Shown piece after piece: positions 34,529 through 43,098 of a stretch of DNA of 64,000 bases (the stretch's first letter is position 1; each line of letters starts with the position of its first letter). Origin of the DNA: Amycolatopsis thailandensis. GTDB taxonomy: Bacteria > Actinomycetota > Actinomycetes > Mycobacteriales > Pseudonocardiaceae. The notes beneath the pieces were generated by a model, which was not told the origin of the DNA, searched no databases, and saw only the letters and a list, made by a program, of their open reading frames with translations. Position numbers and translations under genes: made by a program. The stretch spans positions 24,474 to 88,473 of the forward strand of contig NZ_NMQT01000050.1 of assembly GCF_002234405.1 (NCBI RefSeq), in the 5' to 3' direction.

Positions 34529-35722
34529 GTGGACACATCGGTGGACACGCGGTCCCGCGGCACCATCCCGGTCCCCTTGCTGCTCGTGCTCGCCCTGCTG
34601 GCCAGCGTCGCCCCGTTCGGCATCGACCTCTACCTGGCGGCGTTCCCGCGGATGGCCGTCGACCTGGAGACCAGCGACACGGCGATCCAGCTGACCCTCA
34701 CGACGTTCCTGCTCGGACTCGCGGCCGGGCAGCTGATCTTCGGCCCCGTGTCCGATCGATGGGGCAGGCGCGGACCGCTGCTCACCGGTTCGGCGGTGTT
34801 CATCGCCGCGAGCCTGCTCGCCGCGTTCGCGCCCACGATCTCCGTTCTGCTGGCCGCGCGACTCCTGCAAGGACTGAGCGCCGCGGCGGGCATGGTCATC
34901 GGCCGCGCGGTCATCGCCGACCTGGCCACCGGCCGGGCCGCCGCCCGCGCGTTCAGCTTGATGATGATCGTCGGCGGGGTGGCACCGGTGGTCGCACCGC
35001 TGCTGGGCAGCCTGCTGGTCGACGCGATCCACTGGCGCGGAATCCTCGGCGTCCTGGTCGGACTTGCCGTCGCCATGCTCGCCGGATCCGCCGTGATGGT
35101 GCGGGAAAGCCTGCCCCGGGAGCGGAGGGGCACCTCCGGCAATGCCGGGTTCCGGGCACTTCGGAGCCGCGCGTACCTGTCCCCCACGCTCACGCTCGTC
35201 TTCTCGTTCGGCGTGCTGATGGCCTACATCTCCGCGTCGCCTTTCCTGTACCAGTCGGTCATCGGGATGAGCGCCGTCGGCTACGGCCTGATGTTCGCGC
35301 TCAACGCGCTCGGCCTGGTGCTGAGCAGCGCGGCGGCGTCACGGCTGCTGCACCGCGCCGAACCGCGCCGCGTGCTCACCGGCGGTGTCCTCTGGCTCGT
35401 CGCCGCCTCGGCCGTGTTGCTCGCGATGGCGTTGCTGCCGATCGGCGTCGCTTTGCTGCCGGTGCCGATCTTCTTCGCGGTCTCGGCGCTGGGTTTCATC
35501 CTCGGGCCCGCCACGGCGATCGCCCTGGACGCGGTCCCCGGAGCCGCCGGAACCGGTTCGGCCGTCCTCGGCGCGACACAGTTCGGGCTCGCGGCCGTCG
35601 TCTCGCCGCTCGTCAGCGTGGGCGACGGGCATTCCGCGGTGCCGATGGCGATCACCATCGCCGTACTCGCCGTCATCGCGGCGATCCCCTGCTTGAACGC
35701 GACGGAAAAGGTGAGGAAATGA
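34529..35722 (+). CDS. Bcr/CflA-type MFS efflux transporter
   Basis: This 397-residue, 12-helix major facilitator has the loop-2 motif GPVSDRWGRRGPLL (Bcr/CflA/DHA1 style) and ARLLQGLSAAAGMVIGRAVI (motif C-like antiporter region). Such proteins export drugs or sulphonamide/aromatic compounds by proton antiport. GTG 34529 has AGGAG five bases upstream. Its stop overlaps the amidohydrolase start by 4 bases (ATGA), so both are one operon under the divergent MarR regulator. Confidence 0.9.
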   Translation: MDTSVDTRSRGTIPVPLLLVLALLASVAPFGIDLYLAAFPRMAVDLETSDTAIQLTLTTFLLGLAAGQLIFGPVSDRWGRRGPLLTGSAVFIAASLLAAFAPTISVLLAARLLQGLSAAAGMVIGRAVIADLATGRAAARAFSLMMIVGGVAPVVAPLLGSLLVDAIHWRGILGVLVGLAVAMLAGSAVMVRESLPRERRGTSGNAGFRALRSRAYLSPTLTLVFSFGVLMAYISASPFLYQSVIGMSAVGYGLMFALNALGLVLSSAAASRLLHRAEPRRVLTGGVLWLVAASAVLLAMALLPIGVALLPVPIFFAVSALGFILGPATAIALDAVPGAAGTGSAVLGATQFGLAAVVSPLVSVGDGHSAVPMAITIAVLAVIAAIPCLNATEKVRK

Positions 35723-36693
35723 CGCTCATCGCGATCGAAGAACACTGGATCCTGCCGGAGCTGACCGACGCCCTCGACGGTCTTCCGCCTGAAGCCCGCG
35801 ACGAAAGCCTCGCCTTCAACGACCTCGGGGACCACCAGGAACGGCTACAGGACTTGGGCGCGGGCCGGATCGCGACCATGGACGCACAGGGCATCGACGT
35901 CTCGATCCTTGCCCTGACACCACCGGGAACCCAGTCGCTTCCCGCCGAAGAAGCGCTGCGGCTGAGCCGAACCGCGAACGACGTCTCCGCCGCGGCCGTC
36001 GCCGCCCACCCGACGCGCTTCCGTTCCCTCTCCACGTTGCCGATGTCGGCGCCGAGTGAAGTCGCCGGCGAACTCGAGCGAGCCGCCGATCTCGGGCACG
36101 TGGGCACCATGGTCTACGGCCGGTCGGGCGACCGTTTCCTCGACGACCCCGCCTACGACGACTTCTTCGCCACGGCGGCGGCACTTCGCCAGCCTGTCTT
36201 CCTGCATCCCCAGCTGCCCTCGGCCGCCGTCCGCGACGCGTCGTACCGCGGCTTCGACCCCATGACCGACCTCGCGCTCGCCACTTTCGGCTGGGGCTGG
36301 CACCTCGACGCCGCGACGGCGGCGCTGCGGCTGATCCTGCGGGGCACCTTCGACCGGCATCCTGACTTGCAGGTCGTGCTCGGTCATTGGGGCGAGATGC
36401 TGCTGTTCTGGCTGGACCGGGCGGACAGCCTGTCCCGTGTCGGCGGCTTGCGGCGGCCGGTCTCGGACTACCTGCGGACGAACTTCTTCATCACCACGTC
36501 CGGCATGTTCAACCCGGCGCTGCTGCGGCACGCCCTGTCGGTGACTTCGACCGACCGGCTGATCTTCTCGACCGACTATCCTTTTCAGCAGCCGACGCGG
36601 GAGGAGATCGACGCTTTTCTCGGTGAGCTTCCGTCCGATGTGGACCGTCGGAAGTTCTCTTCGGGCAACGCTTCGGCCTTGTTCGGCATCTGA
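35719..36693 (+). CDS. Amidohydrolase-2 family protein (decarboxylase/ACMSD-like)
   Basis: This 324-residue TIM-barrel metalloenzyme has an N-terminal metal-binding IAIEEHW (Glu8/His9 region), HPQLPS (mid-barrel His), LGHWGEM and a late metal-ligand Asp in FSTDYPF. This set is typical of the 2,3-dihydroxybenzoate / gamma-resorcylate decarboxylase and ACMSD subgroup. Together with a MarR regulator and exporter it suggests handling of a hydroxybenzoate-like compound. It starts by ATGA overlap with the MFS gene. The last 109 bases overlap a convergent gene. Confidence 0.85.
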   Translation: MTLIAIEEHWILPELTDALDGLPPEARDESLAFNDLGDHQERLQDLGAGRIATMDAQGIDVSILALTPPGTQSLPAEEALRLSRTANDVSAAAVAAHPTRFRSLSTLPMSAPSEVAGELERAADLGHVGTMVYGRSGDRFLDDPAYDDFFATAAALRQPVFLHPQLPSAAVRDASYRGFDPMTDLALATFGWGWHLDAATAALRLILRGTFDRHPDLQVVLGHWGEMLLFWLDRADSLSRVGGLRRPVSDYLRTNFFITTSGMFNPALLRHALSVTSTDRLIFSTDYPFQQPTREEIDAFLGELPSDVDRRKFSSGNASALFGI

Positions 36694-37367
36694 CGGTAGC
36701 GACGGTGCAGCCGGGCGAACTCCAGAGGATCGACAGCGGCCGGATCAGCCGCCAGCACGATCACCGCTCCCCCGTCGGGAGTCTGGCGAACGTCCAGTCC
36801 GGCGGGCAGAGGGGACAGCATCCGATACCGTGCGGCGTCGAAGTAGGTGTGCCAGCTCAGCCAGTCCGGCCAAGATCCCAGCGGAGGCGCGGAGAAGTCC
36901 GGGCCTGGCAGCTCGGACCAGATCTGCTCCAGCGACCACTCGTCCTCGACGCGGCCGAACAGCGCACCGGTCTCCCCCGCGATGGCCGTCCACAGTTCGG
37001 TGAGCCGGTGGTGCAACTCCCGGAACGGCTCAGCCCGGGCGTCCGGGGTCCGACGGCAGTGGCACGAATTCAACGACAGGGACACCGTCTGCCCGCCGGG
37101 AGCGGTGGACAACCAGACGTCCACCTCGGACCGGGTCCACAGGTTGGTGCTCCAGGTCCCTTCGGCAAGGCCGCGCACCAGCTGCTCCCGGTCCAGGACA
37201 CGGTGTTCGCCCTCATGCCCCGGGGAGTTGTCGAACCCATTGTGCCCGCCGCCCGGCCGATGGGGCGACAGACCGAACGTGCCTGCCAGGCCCAGCAGCC
37301 GTTCGATCGCCGCCGGATCCAACGCTCCCTCGGGGAGCGTCAACGTCCAAGACCAGTCCGAGCCCAT
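36585..37367 (-). CDS. Hypothetical protein overlapping amidohydrolase 3' end
   Basis: This is a 260-residue protein I cannot assign. It is acidic and tryptophan-rich with no membrane segment. A Cys-His-Cys cluster lies at NSCHCRRT (~residues 100-107), and it has blocks EDEWSLEQIWSELPGPDF and DWLSWHTYFDAARY. The C-terminal ~35 residues (from MPNKAEALPEEN) are encoded antisense to the amidohydrolase and are unlikely to be conserved; the natural end may have been near RLHRRYRQ. ATG 37367 starts 1 base after the cyclophilin stop, so it is probably translated with it. Confidence 0.6.
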   Translation of the reverse strand: MGSDWSWTLTLPEGALDPAAIERLLGLAGTFGLSPHRPGGGHNGFDNSPGHEGEHRVLDREQLVRGLAEGTWSTNLWTRSEVDVWLSTAPGGQTVSLSLNSCHCRRTPDARAEPFRELHHRLTELWTAIAGETGALFGRVEDEWSLEQIWSELPGPDFSAPPLGSWPDWLSWHTYFDAARYRMLSPLPAGLDVRQTPDGGAVIVLAADPAAVDPLEFARLHRRYRQMPNKAEALPEENFRRSTSDGSSPRKASISSRVGC

Positions 37368-37368
37368 G

Positions 37369-38334
37369 TCAGCCGATCGCCACCGACTGGAACGTCACCG
37401 GGATCCGCGGCGCCCCCGTCCCGTCCCCGACGCCCTGGGACTCGTCCACCCCGCCCCGCGCGACCTTGTCCAGCACCTGGAGACCCGCGTCCGAGATACT
37501 TCCGAACACCGTGTACTCCGGCGGCAGTTCCGCGTCACCGAAGACCATGAAGAACTGGCTGCCGCCCGAGTTGGGCGCCTGGGTCTTGGCCATGGCGAGG
37601 ATCCCGCGGCCGTACTTGATCTCCGGGAAGACCTCGTCCGGGATCGTGTATCCCGGCCCGCCTGTGCCGGTGCCCGCCGGGTCGCCGCACTGGAGCATCT
37701 GCAGCCCCGACGTCGCGAGCCGGTGGCACGGGGTGCTGTCGTAGTACCCCTGCCGCGCCAGCGACAGGAAGTTCGCCACGGTGCACGGCGCGAGCGCGCT
37801 GTCGAGGGTCAGCCTGATGTCGCCGACGGTCGTCTTGATCGTGACCGCCGTCGTGCCGGACGCCGGGGTCGGCCCCGACGCGGGCGGAGTCGCCTTCTTC
37901 GGCACCTCGCCGCCGGTACTCGCCGGGTACGCGCATTCGCTCGGATCCGCCAGCGGCGTGGTGCGTTTCGGTACCGGAACCCGGTCCGCGGGGATCCGCA
38001 CCGAGCTCGACGGGGCAGTTTCCGGCACGCTCGACGTCGGAGCCGATGACGAAGACGGCGACGCCACCGCGCCATCGCTCTTCGAGTCCGACAGGAAGAA
38101 TCCCGGCGCCACGAAACCGGTGATCGCCACGACGGCGACCACCACGACCAGCCCCAGCACCCCCAGGCCGACCCAGAGTGCCGTCTTGTTCGACGGCGGC
38201 GGCTGCGGCGGGCCGTACCAGCCCTGCTGCTGCGGATAGGACTGCGGATACGGCTGCTGGTAGGGCTGTCCCTGCGGAGTCCCGGAACCGGGCACCTGAC
38301 CTTCGGGTTCGCCCGGCTGCGGCGGCTGGGACAT
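37369..38334 (-). CDS. Membrane-anchored cyclophilin-type peptidyl-prolyl isomerase
   Basis: This 321-residue protein has a cytoplasmic Pro/Gln/Tyr-rich N-terminus (1-50), one membrane helix (~52-78), a Ser/Pro-rich linker and an extracytoplasmic cyclophilin domain (~160-321). The isomerase core is recognisable by TVANFLSLARQGYYDSTPCHRL, FMVFGDAELPPEYTVFG and SGGSQFF. It should assist folding of exported proteins. The start at ATG 38334 has AGGAG five bases upstream, better than the ATG five codons earlier. The overlapping unknown gene follows in the same operon. Confidence 0.88.
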   Translation of the reverse strand: MSQPPQPGEPEGQVPGSGTPQGQPYQQPYPQSYPQQQGWYGPPQPPPSNKTALWVGLGVLGLVVVVAVVAITGFVAPGFFLSDSKSDGAVASPSSSSAPTSSVPETAPSSSVRIPADRVPVPKRTTPLADPSECAYPASTGGEVPKKATPPASGPTPASGTTAVTIKTTVGDIRLTLDSALAPCTVANFLSLARQGYYDSTPCHRLATSGLQMLQCGDPAGTGTGGPGYTIPDEVFPEIKYGRGILAMAKTQAPNSGGSQFFMVFGDAELPPEYTVFGSISDAGLQVLDKVARGGVDESQGVGDGTGAPRIPVTFQSVAIG

Positions 38335-38394
38335 CTGCGCTCCTGTCATCCAAAGGAAGTACAGGGGCTACTCTCGCGTATCACCACGGACGAG

Positions 38395-40680
38395 TCACGG
38401 CATCCCCCACGGCGTGGCGTCCCCATTGGCAGGAACAGGCCGGATCTCGAGGTCGGGCCGGTCGCCCGCGCGGTGCACGACAGCCTCTTCGCCACGGCGC
38501 AGGTCGATCCGGACGTCGCCGTTCGGCAGCCGCCGCCAGCGTTTCGGCCTTCCCCACCGATCGCGGACGGTCAGCTCGCCGTCCAGGTCCGTCCGCAGCA
38601 CACAAGGCGCCCCCGCCTCACTGGCGACCTTGACCCAGCGCGTCTTTCCCCCCTGCCGTGAGGCGCTGACCAGGAACGCGCCCTGCGTCCGGAAGTCGCG
38701 CAGCGCGGCGTCCGCCCACTTGGCGGGCACGGCCGGGAACAGCCGGATGACGCCGCCCCAGCTCTGGACGAGCATGTCGTGCAGCGACTGGGCCGCCGAG
38801 AGCGGCGTCTCGATGACCGGACCGGATTCCTTGTACATCGTGTTCGGCTGGATGTAGCGCCGCTGCAACTCCCCGAGGTAGAACTCCGCCTTCTCGCCGC
38901 GCAGCATCTGCGCCGACATCGACGCGGCACCGGTGAACGTGTAGCCCTGCAGCGCGCCCTCGAAGCCCACCCAGTGGTCGAGCGAGGTTTCGATGATCCG
39001 CCGGTGTTCCGGCCGCTCCCAGGTGATCTCGTACAGCGGGTAGATCTGGAGCAGATGCGAATAGTGCCGATGCGACTTCGCGAACGGCACACAGGCGCCG
39101 ATCATGTAACCGTCGGCGTCGACCGGATACGGGACCAGCGTGCCCAAGACCTCCCGCCACCGCCGTGCCAGCGGGTCTTCGATCCGCAGTTCGGCGGCCG
39201 ACTCCAGCAGTGTCTTGCAGCCCCAGCGGATCAGCGCGAGGTCGTAGGTGCAGTCGGGCGCGTTGACGCCGTACTCCGGAGAGAAAGTCGACGGCAGGTG
39301 CAGTTTCCCGTCGGAGCCGGGGACGAGGAAGTGCAGGTAGTAGTTGATCGCCTTGCGCAGCAACGGGAACTGCGTGTCCCGCAGCAGCCGCCGGTCCATC
39401 GTGTGCCGGTAGGACAACCAGACGTTGTGCAGCGCCCAGGTGAGATTGCCGACCTCCGGCGTCGGCGTCTCCTTGCCGGGGATTCCGACCGGGAAACCGG
39501 AGTTCGTCCCGGCCGCGCCGTTGAGCAGGGTCATGTCGGTCGTGCGCGGGATTCCCGCGGAATCGTGCTGGTACGGCTCGGCGACCTGGTTCGACAGGTT
39601 CGCGCGGTACCTGCCGAGCGCGTGACTGACGGCGTCCAGCTCCAGGTGGTTCGAGCCGTGGATGAGCCAGTACTCCAGCTGGACATTGAGGTTCCACCAC
39701 GTCGCCGGCCATGGAGTCGGTTCAAGCCACGGCCCGCAGGTCGCCATCACGGGTGCTTCCGCGCGGGCGGCCGAGGCGACTTTGTACAGCTGGATCCAGT
39801 GGAAACCCTGGAGCCGGGTGTCCGGAATGGACAGAAAGCTTCGCCGATAGTAGTCATGCCACCAACGGCGATGTTCGATCGCGAGGACGTCGAACGACCC
39901 GGCACGCCGGATGGTCTTCAGCGCCTCTCGCGCGGCCGTCTTCCTCGGGTGAGACCAGGCCACGGACGTGTACAGCGTCCGTTTCGATCCCCTGACGACC
40001 TCGCGCCATGCCGTGACGTGCTCGCCGCCCGCCAGCAGGCTCTGCACGGAAAGCCTGCTGTCAACACTGTTTTCCAGTGTCGCGGGCGGGTTGGCGATGT
40101 AGCCGACGGGCGGCGGCTTCCCGAACTTCGGGTCCGTTCTCGGGCTCACCGCCTCGGCCGGATGGAAGACCCAGCCGAAGCCGCGTTCGCCCTCGGTCGG
40201 CTCGATCTCGACGGCCAGCAGCGACTGTCCCGTGTGGATGATCGCGCGTACCGAGAGACTGCCCGCGGCCGTGGTGATCATGCCCCGGAGTTCGGCGTTC
40301 CAGAGATCCATCCGCCAGTCGATCCCGGTGATGGCGCCGACCGGTTCGAGGGTGAAATGGCCGATCGGCAAGCGCGCGAGCCCGAACAGGGAACCGAATT
40401 CGGGCCGATGATCCTGAACCTCGCTGTGCTGGACGTTGAACCGGACGGCGTTCCTGCCCGGTTCGGCGTAGATGCCCGAGCCGAGGAAACCGTTGCCGAG
40501 GAAGGGACCTTCGAACCAGGTCTTCGGCATCTTCCGCCACACCAGGTCCGCGGAGGCGAGAAAGCCCGGCCAGTCGAGGCCGCTGCCGGTCTCCGCCGCC
40601 GAGGCGGACGGCGCGAACCCGGCCGCCGCCACGCCCGCCAGCGCGCCGCCGAGCATCGTCCTGCGCGTGATGTCCGTCAT
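38395..40680 (-). CDS. GH95-like glycoside hydrolase, secreted (second of pair)
   Basis: This 761-residue protein carries a Tat-type signal (TRRTMLGGALAGVAAAGFA). The N-terminal beta-sandwich (~35-290) contains WRKMPKTWFEGPFLGNGFLG, a GH95/GH65-like start motif, followed by an alpha/alpha barrel with PATWWNLNVQLEYW (~325-340; the WNxN motif of GH95), SPEYGVNAPDCTYDLALIRW and SHRHYSHLLQIYPLYEI with probable acid/base residues. GH95 enzymes cleave alpha-L-fucosides and alpha-galactosides, but this subgroup is divergent. The ATG overlaps the preceding gene's stop (ATGA), coupling translation. Confidence 0.82.
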   Translation of the reverse strand: MTDITRRTMLGGALAGVAAAGFAPSASAAETGSGLDWPGFLASADLVWRKMPKTWFEGPFLGNGFLGSGIYAEPGRNAVRFNVQHSEVQDHRPEFGSLFGLARLPIGHFTLEPVGAITGIDWRMDLWNAELRGMITTAAGSLSVRAIIHTGQSLLAVEIEPTEGERGFGWVFHPAEAVSPRTDPKFGKPPPVGYIANPPATLENSVDSRLSVQSLLAGGEHVTAWREVVRGSKRTLYTSVAWSHPRKTAAREALKTIRRAGSFDVLAIEHRRWWHDYYRRSFLSIPDTRLQGFHWIQLYKVASAARAEAPVMATCGPWLEPTPWPATWWNLNVQLEYWLIHGSNHLELDAVSHALGRYRANLSNQVAEPYQHDSAGIPRTTDMTLLNGAAGTNSGFPVGIPGKETPTPEVGNLTWALHNVWLSYRHTMDRRLLRDTQFPLLRKAINYYLHFLVPGSDGKLHLPSTFSPEYGVNAPDCTYDLALIRWGCKTLLESAAELRIEDPLARRWREVLGTLVPYPVDADGYMIGACVPFAKSHRHYSHLLQIYPLYEITWERPEHRRIIETSLDHWVGFEGALQGYTFTGAASMSAQMLRGEKAEFYLGELQRRYIQPNTMYKESGPVIETPLSAAQSLHDMLVQSWGGVIRLFPAVPAKWADAALRDFRTQGAFLVSASRQGGKTRWVKVASEAGAPCVLRTDLDGELTVRDRWGRPKRWRRLPNGDVRIDLRRGEEAVVHRAGDRPDLEIRPVPANGDATPWGMP

Positions 40681-42971
40681 CGGACCTCCTGGCCGAGTCC
40701 CCATGCCGGAGTTCCGCGATCGCCGGGCACGTCGCACGGCCCCAGGTCCGGACGCGCACCGCGCCGCGAGACGACGGCCGTCCCGCCGCGGCCGAGCGGA
40801 ATCGAGATCGTGCCCGGCCCTTCAGCCCGCCAAGGAAGCCTTCGCCCGCGCCCGTCACGAACGTCGATGTCACCGGGGATCCCGTGTTGAAGCGTGAGCG
40901 GCTCCCCCGCTTCGCTACGGACACGGATCCATTCGGTCACACCGTTCCTGCGGGACGCGTCCACGAGGAAGGCACCTTCCGCACGCAAGCTTTCGAAGGA
41001 CGCGTCCGGCCATGTCGCCGAAACCGACGGGAAGACCTTGAGGACACTGTGATCACCCTGAAGGAGCATGTCCACAATGGACTGCGCGGCGGTGATCGGA
41101 CTCTCGATCGCGAGGTTCGCGCCTTCGCGGTACATCGTGTTCGGCGTGAGCTGAGTGTCGGCCACGACCGTCCCGTCGAGGAAGATCTTCAGGTAGCGCA
41201 ACGCCTCCTCGGGCGCGTCCATCACGGAACTCATCGACGACGCGGCCGCGAAGCTGTAGCCGTGCCATTTGTCCTGGGCACTCGACCAGTGCGCGAAAGT
41301 ACGGCGCATGACGTCCCGGTCGCCGGGACGATCCCAGAGCTTCTCGCGCAGCGGATAGAGCCAGAGCAGATGCGAGAAGTGCCGGTGTGATTCGGCCAGC
41401 GGGACATCGTCGCCGATCAGCACCCCCTGAACGGGATCCTGGTGGTATGGCACCAGTTTCTCGCCGATCTCGCGCCACGCGGGCACTCTCGGGTCGTCGA
41501 CGCGCAGCTTGGCCGCGGACTCGACGAGGGTGCGCGCGGCCCAGCGGATGAGCGACAGGTCGTACGTGCAGTCGGCCGCGTCCGCGTACTCGGGCGACCT
41601 TGTCATCGGCAAGTGCAGCCGCCCGTCCGGTCCGGCGGCGAGGAAGTGGCGGTAGTAGTTGAGCGCCTTGGCGAGCGTCGGATACAGGACGTCGCGCAGG
41701 ACGCGGACGTCCATGCTGTGCCGGTACGCGAGCCAGACGTTGTGCAGGCCCCAGATCAGGTTGCCGGTCTGGTCGTTCTTCGTGGCCGGGCCGGGAATCC
41801 CGACCGCGCGGGTGCCGCCGGGCCGCAGCCGCCAGTCCCCCGGATGCGAAAGGGCGTACGTGTCGCCGTCCCGATAGCCGGGAGGCACCGAGAGTTCGAG
41901 GTTGGCGTGGTCGCGGCGGAAGGTCGCCGTGACGGCGTCGAGTTCGGGATGGTTGCTGCTGTTGACGATCGGGTACGTGACCTGGACGTTGAGGTTCCAC
42001 CACACCGCCGTCCAGCTGTTGCCGACCTCGGGGAACCACGGCCCCCACTCGGCGACGACCGGTCCGCCGCTGCGGGTGGCGCAAGCGGTCTTGTACAGCT
42101 GGATCCAGTAGAACCGCTGGATCCGCTTGTCCGGAATGGACACGAAACTGCGCCGGTAGAAGGCGTTCCACCAGCGCCGATGGCCGGCGACGAGCCTGTC
42201 CGGGTTCGTCGCCGACGCCCGGTGGACCCTGCTGATCGCTTCGGCGGTGTGAGTCGGTTCGGGAAACCCGTACGCGACCGTCGCCGCCAGAAGACGTCGC
42301 GTGCCGGTGGTCCGCTCACGCCACGCTGTCGTGTACCCGCCGCCCGCGTGCAGCGGCTGCTCGCAGTACTGGACCGCGCCCGCACTGGCGAGCTTCGGAT
42401 CGGGATTGGCCGTGTACTCGGGCGGTTTGCGGATCGTCCTTGTCGTCGCCGACTTGAGCGGCGTGAACCCCCAGCCCGCCGCCGCGTCCCCCGTGAGCGA
42501 GACGAGGAGGAGATCCTGGTCGTTGTGGACCAGTGCGGAGAACCACACCGTCCCCTGGGTGGTCGTGATCGTGCCGCCGAGTTCGGCGTTGTACAGGTCG
42601 AGCCGCCAGTCCACCGCCGTGATCGCGCCCGCGAAGGTGAGGGTGAGGTAGCCGATCGGGAGCCGCGAGTACCCGATACCGGCTTCCCACTGTCCCCGCT
42701 GGTCCTGGACCCGGGAGTGACTGAGCATCACCTTGAGGACGTTCGGCTGCGCGCCCGCGTAGAACTGGACGCCGAGGAAGCCGTTGGCGAGGAACGGCCC
42801 CTCCTGCCAGCCCTTCGGCATGCGCTTCCAGACCATGTGCGCGTCGTCGACCACACTGCGGTGGACGTCCCCGGACGCCTGCGCCGGCGTGGCCCCTTGG
42901 GCCCACAAACCACCCAGCGCGGCGGTCCCCGCGGCAGCCTTCAGCATCGATCGCCTGGACAGCCCGCCCAT
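40677..42971 (-). CDS. GH95-like glycoside hydrolase, secreted (first of pair)
   Basis: This 764-residue paralog of the next gene has the same order of blocks: signal peptide SRRSMLKAAAGTAALGG, WKRMPKGWQEGPFLANGFLG, TAVWWNLNVQVTYP, SPEYADAADCTYDLSLIRW and SHRHFSHLLWLYPL. The pair probably arose by duplication and may act on two linkages or chain positions of one glycan. A perfect CTACG/CGTAG palindrome (42992-43006) lies 20 bases upstream and GGAGG precedes the ATG, so it heads the operon under a local repressor that is not encoded next door. Confidence 0.82.
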   Translation of the reverse strand: MGGLSRRSMLKAAAGTAALGGLWAQGATPAQASGDVHRSVVDDAHMVWKRMPKGWQEGPFLANGFLGVQFYAGAQPNVLKVMLSHSRVQDQRGQWEAGIGYSRLPIGYLTLTFAGAITAVDWRLDLYNAELGGTITTTQGTVWFSALVHNDQDLLLVSLTGDAAAGWGFTPLKSATTRTIRKPPEYTANPDPKLASAGAVQYCEQPLHAGGGYTTAWRERTTGTRRLLAATVAYGFPEPTHTAEAISRVHRASATNPDRLVAGHRRWWNAFYRRSFVSIPDKRIQRFYWIQLYKTACATRSGGPVVAEWGPWFPEVGNSWTAVWWNLNVQVTYPIVNSSNHPELDAVTATFRRDHANLELSVPPGYRDGDTYALSHPGDWRLRPGGTRAVGIPGPATKNDQTGNLIWGLHNVWLAYRHSMDVRVLRDVLYPTLAKALNYYRHFLAAGPDGRLHLPMTRSPEYADAADCTYDLSLIRWAARTLVESAAKLRVDDPRVPAWREIGEKLVPYHQDPVQGVLIGDDVPLAESHRHFSHLLWLYPLREKLWDRPGDRDVMRRTFAHWSSAQDKWHGYSFAAASSMSSVMDAPEEALRYLKIFLDGTVVADTQLTPNTMYREGANLAIESPITAAQSIVDMLLQGDHSVLKVFPSVSATWPDASFESLRAEGAFLVDASRRNGVTEWIRVRSEAGEPLTLQHGIPGDIDVRDGRGRRLPWRAEGPGTISIPLGRGGTAVVSRRGARPDLGPCDVPGDRGTPAWGLGQEVR

Positions 42972-42991
42972 GGGTCGCCTCCAGATTCATA

Positions 42992-43006
42992 CTACGTTTA
43001 CCGTAG
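42992..43006. promoter_or_regulatory. Palindromic operator candidate before GH95-like pair
   Basis: CTACG TTTAC CGTAG is a 15-base palindrome with 5-bp arms, 20 bases upstream of the GH95-like operon start. Sugar-responsive LacI or GntR regulators often use sites of this size. No such regulator is adjacent. Confidence 0.55.
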
Positions 43007-43098
43007 ATCAAGCCCTGGCGACCGGCATGTTTCCAGAAATAGAGCAGCTTTGGCCAGCCTGCTCACCCGTAAAGCGGCAGATACATCCGACCTATCGG

